The position numbers were made by a program, and so were the translations under genes. From NCBI GenBank assembly GCA_003640385.1, contig RCAB01000586.1, positions 1 through 35,797 on the forward strand: a stretch of DNA of 35,797 bases. Reading direction: 5' to 3'. A model generated the notes under the pieces. It made no database searches and was not told the DNA's origin. It was given only the letters and a program-made list of their open reading frames with translations. This document shows, piece after piece, positions 26,750-35,797 of this stretch (the stretch's first letter is position 1; each line of letters opens with the position of its first letter). The stretch comes from Setaria digitata (taxonomy: Eukaryota > Nematoda > Chromadorea > Rhabditida > Setariidae).

Positions 26750-29000
26750 GCTTCACTTAGTATTTTCGAGTGCTTTTCATGCGTCTGATTCTCGAAACAA
26801 TTAGAGAATTGTAGCGACATCAAAAAATTTTTCCATGGAAGATGGAAGTAATTTTTAATAGGAAGGTTCTTTAAAATGAGGAGAGAATGGGGCGTGAAGT
26901 GAGAGGACTGAAGGAAGGAATGGAATCGTAGACTGATTGAATGGATATACGTGGATCAGAGATGCAAAATTAGAAAGGTCAATGTAAAAGAGGACGGAGG
27001 AGAAATGAAAGGTCAGCAAGTTCAATTATACAAAAAAAAAGGAGAAGTGGTTGCGGTAAAATGTCGTCCTATAATTTTCGTCCTTGCGTATTTCAGTCGG
27101 CTTCCTTTTCCATTTCTTCTTCCTACTACAGCCATCACATTAGACTGAATGTGTTTTCGATCCTTTCGAAGTTTGCTTTCGGTTGTGTCACTGTGTCATT
27201 TCGTTTTTCCTTTACTATCTTCTTCTGTTTATTCAGTGGTCAGAACATTTGCATTGGCTCCATCATCTCCATTACTCAGTGAATAATTGGAACAATCTAA
27301 CTCTGTCAATTATCAAATCATTTGACAGTGACACTGATTTCCTCGCCTCTATCAATTATCAGAACATTTTGCACTGGCTTTCAGATAACAAAGTGTTGTG
27401 CTTGTCATTTGATAATTTTAAATGAATTTAACTAGTGTGAAGACTAGGCAAAATCAACGGTTTATCTCCTCAAACAATTTAACAATTATTTTTTCGTGTT
27501 TGCTTTTCTTCCCCAAATTATGTCCTAATTTACTGAATAAAAATACATGTAAAAAATGCTTTGCTTCTTCCTGTCTTGTCTTTGCAACAGACTTTTTTTT
27601 TTTAAAGTTAAATTGCCAATTTAATTATGCAAATTTGACTTCCTCTGCAATCTTTTTTTGTTAATCCTAATTACTCCCATATACCAATGCATGAGTTTTT
27701 AGATTTTTGTTAATAGCAGGATGAAACTGACAACTATTACTAACATTGCAAATGCAAAATTTTATTTCAAAATTTTCACTTGCATCTAAAAAAATCTATT
27801 GAATTTCTATTAAGGAAAGAAGTAATTAGTTACTTAAAAGTAATATTATTTGCTTTTTTTTTGCAGTTACGTGTATGATAGATGAGGTTTAGTGCGTAAA
27901 TTAATAATGAAATGAACAAATAATTTCCTTCAACTTAAATTCATTTCTTGTATATTAAATGAAACCGATTACATGAAGTGCATAATATTTATTTCCAGAA
28001 AATAATCAAATAAATGCAATAAATTGCACATGAATATAATTATATACGGAAAATTTGTAAAATTCATTTTAAATTCACATTCTTTAGTATTTTTGTGCTT
28101 GAAAATTTCTAAAGAAGACTTGCTCAGTGCAATGAATGAAGAAATATATTGGTATGTCTAAATTAATTCAAAAATTCAAGCCGATTTTACAGTACAAAAT
28201 TAAAGACTGGAAAAAAGTGCTCAGCGATTTGTATATATGACTAAAGGAAAGAAAGCAAAGAAGAGAAGTGAGGAACTGAATGAGTTCCAGTTTCTTGCGA
28301 TGAGGCTTAAAGAATAATAAAATTTTTAAACCTTTGCTTACAAACTTAGCTGTTCTGTTTACTGTTTCCATTTAGCCATTCATTCATTCGTATTAGACAG
28401 TTTATTTGAATTAGCGTTAAGACTTTAGTGCTAAGCTTGTCTTCTGATGCTTAATCAGCTTTAATTTATTCCTTAATTTGCATGCAGGATAGAATGAACA
28501 TTTTGAAAAAAGATTATAAATAATATCATCCTGTTATAGTAATCAAAGGTCTAGAGTGATTATCAACTTTTTCAAACTTGGAAATCCGGAAATATTACCT
28601 TATAATCTTTTGACATCAGAATAACACTGTCACACCCGAAAATCACACCCGATCATTCAATTCGATTCACAAAGATTTCGAAGTTTCAAAATTTCAACTT
28701 TCATTTATGTATTTTTCAATAATTTCATAATTCTGGATCTTCTGATACCTTTTCATCGATCGTTCACTAAATGCTAAATTTGTTTAATAATTTTCTATTC
28801 GTATTATTTTAATTATGCAGTTAATTATTTATTCATGAATTAAACAAATCGAACATTCATTTCGGTCAAAAAAATCTGCAAAATCTTTAGATTTCGAAAC
28901 AATTTCATCTTCTTAATGCATGGCTTAACTGTCTTATTTCTTCATTTTTCCTTCCCTTTTTTTTTTTTCTTTCAAATAATGTTTGGAATAAAAATGAACG

Positions 29001-32000
29001 GAGTTCCTCCTTTTTTTTTTTCGATTCATTCGTTCAAACTAAGAACATCCGTCTTGCTTCTTTAAATCAGAACTTTTGTTCAGACAGACTAACATCATTA
29101 ATGCCTTCGAAGGCCAAATCTTCAAATCTCCAGTGCCTGATGGCAGAAGACCAATAGTTATTTGTTTGCACTTTCAAATTGCTAGATCATTCTAGCCATC
29201 TAAGCCCAAAGATTTCTTAAGATTTTATCGAAACAATAATTACACACAGATATTTTATACATAACCGGATGCTATAAAATTTTTTTTCCGCACAAAATTT
29301 CCGCATTGCAACCCCTTAAATATATATAATTTACATCATAAATTCTCAAATTTTAAATGGAACACGACGAATAAGTTGCAGTAGAAATATATCGACATTT
29401 TTAGCAATTTTTCGTCTTTTATTTTTTAAATTTCATCGTCTTTTTTATTGAAGGGAGGAAAAAATGATAAAGAGCTACTATAGAAACATTAATTGAAAAA
29501 ACAGGAAAACTTCTCATCTGGGAGCAATTCCATCGATTCAAAACAAATGCAAAATGTGATTAATTATCGTAACATAATCATAATTAAGAGTGCCATATAT
29601 TCTATTTTTTTTTGAACAAATTGATAGCATATTTAACAAAAACCTTGAAATCTTATGAATGAATTTTCTGTTTGGAGGATGTCGAATGGAACACGTTGCA
29701 ATGTCGCGTGTAAACCTACGTGTCACCTCATACTGGATCAATCTAGAAATCTAGCTTGCTCATTTTGTTGGGAAATAGCTCAGAAACACTCCAATCAACT
29801 AACTGTTTTCCATCCTCCAATTTTGCAAAAAAAATTGTGCTTAAATATACTTATGAGTTGACCTTTTTTTTAACCTTTTTGGAAGAAGTCTCAGCTAGAA
29901 AAAAAAAAAAAAGAAAGAATGCATCTTTTCTTTTGTTTATTCATTCGAAAACTATTTGCTTTATTTAATGAAATTTTCGAATTTTTTAAAATGAGAAAGA
30001 AAAAGTAACTCAATATAATTTCTCTTCTATAACTAAATAGAAAACAAAAAAGACGAAAGAATAAAAAAATGAATAAATGGAAATTTTTCTGTAGTGAAAA
30101 TCGATGTAACATCACTGATAAGCTGACGTAAGAATAGGCATAGTGAAAAGGATTACATAAATTTGAATAAATGGAAATTTCAGTGATCGCAAGTAAATTT
30201 TTAACAAATTTAGGATAATAAGAAAGAATTAAATAAATTATATCTGAAAAATACATCAAAGGAAATATCAGAATTCGTATATTTGATCATGGCGAATAAA
30301 TTAGCTTGTCAAAAAAAAAAAAAAAAATAAAATAAAATAAAAACGAAAGGTAATCTATAATTTTGTGCATAGACTATGAAAAACAAAACAGTGTTCTTTT
30401 TATTCAAATCTAGTTCTTCTACTTTTCATTTTCATTCTCGGAAAGTACAGTTTTTAAAAGTATCTCATGAAGTACTGAAAAAATAAAACAAATATTGCTA
30501 TTAATAGTTGTTAATATTATTATTAGTTATTAATTAAAATTTTTGCTTTTCCTGTTGAAATATACACTTATTCATTACTTACAAGTTTTAGTGCTAACAA
30601 ATTGTTAATTTTAGGAACTTTTGAAAGCGTTCAAATCGGTAATGATAAATGTAAAAATATTTTACTTTAATCTGAAAATTTTTTCACTTAATTTATGATT
30701 AAGTAGTACGTAATTTTGGCTACATTTCTCACGGCTTACAATTTATTTTGGAATTAATATCCAAATAATAAAATTAAAAAACAAATAAACAAGCTTTTAC
30801 TCTTGTTCCTCCGAATTCAAAAAAAGAAAAAATCTCTTGCATTTTAATGATTGACGAAATCGTTTTTTTTGCTGTTCTTTTTATTCAACATAATATACAT
30901 CCAAAAGCAAAAGTAATATTTGAATGCGGAGAGTAGCGATATATTTTTCATTTCAGTTCGTGAAAGCGAAAGTATAAGGAAACTTTGGAAGTGATGAGGA
31001 AGCTGTCGATGATAAGTTTTTATTTCTAGCAAGATTGCTCGCATAATTTCAAAAACTTTCAGACAATTTAAGAATATTATCAAGAACATCCATCAATTCT
31101 TTCATTTTCCTTTTCGTTTTTTTCATTCTTCCTTTCATTGTTTGTGTGAGATAATCACCGTCGCTTATCTCAAATGTTTTAGAAATAAACAATTGAAATT
31201 TTTTTCTCTTTTAAAAGATATACATTAGATCAAAAGATATACATTTATCCTTCAAATAATTCAAAATGAATGATTTCCCAATTGTTTTCAACTATTTAAA
31301 CATTTAAACACATGTATATAATTTAAAGATTTAGCGCTTACTCAGTACCGATGACTGAATTATTTGTAGAGGAAAATTATGAAATGGCAGAACTGAAAGC
31401 AAAAAAAAAAGAAAGGAAAACTGAAAAAAAAGTAACATTGAGGGATTTGCCAATGATAATGTGAAATTAAATTGGATGCGAAAAAATTCGTAAGAAACAA
31501 TGACATCCAGAAGATTGGATTAGCTAGGAGAAATGAAAGAACTTCCCGGAATTTGATGCAATTTCGAATGAATTCATTTTGTACTCTTAACATTTATTCG
31601 TCCCTTTATCCACGATGATTTATCTATACTTTTGTTATTATTATTCATTATTATTATTATTAATTATCATTGCTATTGTTAACTGTGATTATTATTATTA
31701 TTTTTTAAAAATCATTTGTCATCGTATCTGAAGATTAAATGAATGAATATAGTATTTTAAATTAATTTCCTGCTATTCTTTGCAAATTTTTAACCTTCTT
31801 ATTTCATATTTTCGCTAGTCTTTCATTACGGAATAAATGTAGAAATTTGAAAAAGCTATAGAATTTTTCAAATTAAAAAAAATTAAATTTTTCAAACAGT
31901 ATGTTCAGATTTGGAACTGTTAATCTTTTCATAAACTTTCTAGTAATCAGTTTATTTTTAATTAAATGTTCCATGAACTTCCATGCACATTATCATTTTA

Positions 32001-35000
32001 ATTTTCCTTTGAAATACCAGCTAAAATGAAATTTACACTGTTTCGGCTATTTTAAATAGGCTTGATGCACTTGAGAACAGTACGACCAGTCCAGCTTATT
32101 CCATATAACTTTTCTAATTGTTTCTCAAACTGATTGTCACTTTAAATAAAGAAACTGGTTAGAATTGGCTTGAAAAAGTTCACCCAAAAAGTTCCTATCA
32201 AATTGTCCTGGTTATAAAACCTCTTAACTTGTCACAGGTACGGAATACCCAGGGATATGTCATATTCGTGCTTTTGCCAAAGCTAGTTCATTTACGGCAG
32301 AGAATTCAAGGAATGAAATGAATTTAGAAACATGATTAAAAGTAAGAAGTTTGTAGTTAAAGGAAGAAGAAAAGTTTCCAAAGTGTTTGAATTTTTTGCC
32401 AAAATTTACTTGTCTCAATTTGATACATTGCAGTAATGCATCACTGCTTTAACATGAATATTCATTGTTATTACTTGTTAGTTAAAAATACAAAATACAT
32501 TGAAATTTTTTTGTTTTTTCTTGCAGCTTTTAAATTGAAGCTTTTGCAAAGGAAGGAGCAGTTTCGTTCCATTCGATCAAATAAATTTCATTCGTTTCGC
32601 TGGGCAATCAACCAGTTCTTTTTTAAAATTTATTTTTGGAGGATTGTTTTACTATTCGCTCTAAATCATATCAAAATTTTCGCATTGCTGCTGTGATTCA
32701 CATTGGTTACACGTTCGATTTGTTACGGAATTTGAAATTTTAAAAACTACATCAAAAATAATACTCGAATATTTCGTCATTTCTAATTATTTGATTTTAA
32801 ATTGTTCACTGATCTGTAAGGTATTACGAGCATACAGAAGTGATATAAGGTCAGTTCACGATTTAATTTTCTTTTATTTAGATTTCAGGTCATAGAGAAG
32901 TCTCCTTATTTCTAACTTCACATAGTCTAGCAACAATTTGCTGTAACATTGTGAGTTGAATGAATAGCGATCATGCATCTGCACATATTCAATTACTCGA
33001 AACAGTCTTAATTCATTTCTGTGCTACTGATCAAGCTCAATCTTCTTCGTTTTTGTTATTGGATGTTTGACAGTGCTCATTTGATCAAACATACACATGA
33101 ACTGATCACCATGATCATTCATCCTTATCGATTTTTTGTTTGCGATCAAAGTAACACTTTTACTCGAAAACACAATAGTTTCCATAAATAAATGAGTAAT
33201 TCAGAAAGTTTAGCATGGAAAATTCAAAAAACAAAATGACGATTAAGCAATCTGTAATTGTTGATAGCATATCGCCGGATATCATAAACAAGTAATTTTT
33301 ATCTTTCACGTCCAGTACTTCAACATCTATTAATTGTAATTATAAACAGGTGTTTTGTACCTGGTTGTGCAGGAAATCGTGAGTGTTTTTTTTTTTACCC
33401 ACTTTTCAAAAACCACTTCATCCGATCATCAGAATTCAAAAATAGTTGACAGAACGATAGTTATTAGTTTTGGAATGATTAAAAGTAACAATGTTATTGT
33501 TGCTTACCTCATTTATCTACATTTTGCTTGGATTATTTTACTCAAATTCAGATTTAACCTTTCTTTTTCTTTTTTTTTTCACTTTCTATTGTCAAGATAA
33601 AAAGTTTATCAAACTAAGAAGCTGTTTTCTCCGGAACGGATTATTTTACCTGAATGTGCTTTTGGATTTAATAAATTTCAAGCTTTTAGCATTATTTTCC
33701 TAATCTTTGAGAGACATTAAAGCATTGGTTAGTTGCAACAACGGTGAGAAGCACGTGATAAAAAGCTTCAGATAACTTCTCTTGACTAGATTTAATATTA
33801 GATACTCTTACCTAAATTTTTCAGATAAGCTTCCCGCAATTTCTGCGCCATTCCATTTTTAGTTTATTGCATTTTCAAAAATTTCATAATGCATTCAATT
33901 TTTTTAATGCATCTTTAGCGAAATTATCATTTGGAATGCTTTCATCGGATTAGAGCTCACTAACCGTTGTGATAATGGCATAGGTTTTGTGCAAAAAAAA
34001 AAAAAAAAGTTTCAGATTTGACAAAGTTTGATTTGTAATTAATATAAGGATTTTACCAATTTCACCTGTGAAGGCAGGAAAAAGTGGACCACTTCTCGGC
34101 CAAAAGAAAGCGAGTCATATGGCCAGAAATTTCAAATAATTCAAGAAGATATTTTTTACCAATTTGCTAAAATCAGGTAATACAATTTCTCATTACCAGA
34201 TAACTTTCTGTGATTAGACATAACACTGCTGAAGAAGAATTTTTTTTTTACCTAGGCTGAAGAGCCTGATGATTGCCATTTGTTTTTCTCAGATAAATTT
34301 ATCAAATCTAAAAATAACTCAGCTAAAAAAATCCCCAGTAACTTAGTTTTTACATTTGTCTTATTTTTATCAGTAAATAATTCTCGTCCTAATATCTACT
34401 ATGTTTTCTTATGTTACTTATCGCTTTTGATTATATTTATCATTCAAGTGGAAAAAAAAAACCAAAATTTTACAACTCTTTTCATGCACGAGAAAGTTTT
34501 CTGCACTTTGTCATGCTGCTAAATATTATTTGCTTCAGTTCAATTACTGTTAAGAAAAAAAAAAAAAAAATTCTGAAGTATTCATTTCAAAAATAATTCC
34601 AGTACTAAATATATTTTTGTTTATAGCTTTCAAAAGTTCTTTTCTACTTGTTAAAATTCACTCTATTTCGGAAAGAAAAAAACGCAGCATATCGACAGGA
34701 TAATGTTGCTGATAGCATTTTAATCTTCTTATCTACTGTTGTTATCATATTTATCTGTGAAGAAATTCATAAAAAGCAATGATCGATCCCTAACAAGCAT
34801 TTCATCAAAATAATTCACTTCCCTTTTGCTACATAAGCAATGCTAATTTTCGCGAAAAACTTAATCAGTTGATTAATTAATTAATACCATTTGCGTTTTT
34901 GATTGTCTGGTTCTTTTTTCTTCGCTTTCCTCCAGAAACAGACGACAACAAAAGCATAATGATATCACTGACTGAGATTGAGAGTTGAAAATTACTGAAG

Positions 35001-35500
35001 GGAATTTTCATTGGTAGCAAGCGATATATTCCTTCCCTTGAATATGAAATAGATTCATGAGAGTGAGAACTTCCTTGGATGTAAGCCTCCTGAAGCAGAG
35101 ATTTGATATAAAAATAAATGATTAAAGATTTTAAATAAATTAGCAGTTAATAAAATCAGTAATATGATGATTAGTTGAACAGCAATAGTAGAAACATTTT
35201 TTCTCTGACAAATAATTTAAACTTTAAAAAATTTAAACGAAATCTTTTTTTGTATTACAAATCTAACTTGAAATTGTTTTTATTTTTACATTAGAACATT
35301 GTAAATCACTTAAAGTATCAAATTATTTCCATCCAAATCTTACACGAATTAAAATTTTACTTTTTTATTTTTAAAAATATTATTACTTTATTCCCTTCTC
35401 CTCTACTTTTTTCTTTTTCACTTACTCCCTCTTCTTCCTTTTCTGTCGTAACTTTATGCAAACATTATCGTTTAATTAAACATTCTCAGGTGTCTGTATG
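29001..35500. other. No gene recognised, second half of the gene-poor stretch
   Basis: The DNA is highly AT-rich with many homopolymer tracts. On the minus strand around 29040-29200 two overlapping frames of about 35-40 codons stay open in unusually mixed sequence, but no domain was identified. ATT/TTA trinucleotide runs occur at about 31636-31705. The interval may be a large intergenic region or part of a long intron of a gene lying outside the window. Confidence 0.45.
31636..31705. repeat. Imperfect (TTA/ATT)n trinucleotide tract
   Basis: Several runs of TTATTATTA units interrupted by short unique sequence span about 70 bp. It is ordinary AT-rich simple-sequence DNA; a smaller tract of the same type lies near 19757-19785. 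Confidence 0.8.
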
Positions 35501-35510
35501 TATCTGTAAA

Positions 35511-35567
35511 TACGTGTGTTTATATCTATACGTGTATTTGCTTGCATTTCTACGTGTGTACGTGTAT
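35511..35567 (+). promoter_or_regulatory. Cluster of four TACGTG motifs
   Basis: TACGTG occurs at about 35511, 35529, 35551 and 35559 within 57 bp, embedded in a purine-pyrimidine alternating stretch rich in TGTAT and CGTGT. [T/G]ACGTG is the known hypoxia-response core bound by HIF-1. No gene start is visible inside the window, so the target, if any, would lie beyond its right edge. A degenerate microsatellite is an alternative explanation. Confidence 0.35.
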
Positions 35568-35797
35568 GGATACGCTTATAAATTCAGTAGAAAAGATGAA
35601 CTTGGGTTGGAGAACTTATAGATATCGAGTATTTTCATTTTATTCATTCCATTTTCTTCTTCAGAACTCATTTGCCTCTTTCTTCCTTATTTCTCTTCCC
35701 TTCTCCATTTTATTTTATTTTTTTTCCTATGAATCATTTATATGAATTGTGGTTGAGTTTAAATTTTTCATTTTACTTATTTAAAAGAGGAAATTCT

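Larger units (their letters stand above)
23670..29000. other. No gene recognised, first half of a 12-kb gene-poor stretch
   Basis: The KIN17 promoter should lie at the start of this stretch. A 138-codon minus-strand frame (23531-23947) overlaps KIN17 exon 1 in another frame and is treated as chance. Other frames (24044-24253, 25376-25624, 27061-27425, 27422-27664) lack family motifs, splice partners or coding-like composition. Poly-pyrimidine runs and A/T tracts are frequent. Confidence 0.5.

Noticed and set aside
27061..27425. Overlapping 73- and 80-codon plus-strand frames
   Set aside because: Composition is AT-rich and hydrophobic by chance, no motif was recognised, and they overlap in two frames.

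Overview
The window is nuclear DNA from a nematode, most likely a filarial or related spirurid. Intergenic DNA and introns are very AT-rich and full of poly(A)/poly(T) tracts. Introns are mostly 90-480 bp with TTTYAG-like acceptors. One gene is a clear orthologue of the nematode muscle-adhesion LIM protein UNC-97/PINCH. The species assignment is inference. Nothing prokaryotic, viral or transposon-like was recognised.

Layout. 1-3322: no gene recognised, probably includes the promoter of the first gene. 3323-6351 (+): an eight-exon gene for the five-LIM adaptor UNC-97/PINCH (366 aa as spliced here). 8257-12875 (+): a fourteen-exon gene for a GPR107/GPR108-family Golgi/endosomal seven-transmembrane protein (570 aa). 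14262-15641 (-): a gene that single-ORF inspection does not show, made of small exons each carrying one calmodulin-binding IQ motif. A short 5' segment may be the end of a calponin-homology domain, which would make it an ASPM (abnormal spindle)-like protein. Its 5' part could not be resolved. 18085-18803 (-): a three-exon parvulin-type prolyl isomerase of the PIN4/Par14 family (128 aa). 19854-23669 (-): a nine-exon KIN17 DNA/RNA-binding protein (412 aa). 23670-35797: about 12 kb with no gene I can support, holding small duplications, trinucleotide runs and a cluster of TACGTG motifs.

All four complete genes keep the reading frame through every proposed splice junction, and the translated products match family landmarks from end to end. 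The three minus-strand genes (KIN17, PIN4, IQ gene) are consecutive and co-oriented, so shared transcription is possible. KIN17 and PIN4 have nuclear roles (DNA/RNA processing; chromatin and ribosome biogenesis), whereas UNC-97 acts at integrin adhesions and GPR107 in membrane traffic. No single pathway joins the window.
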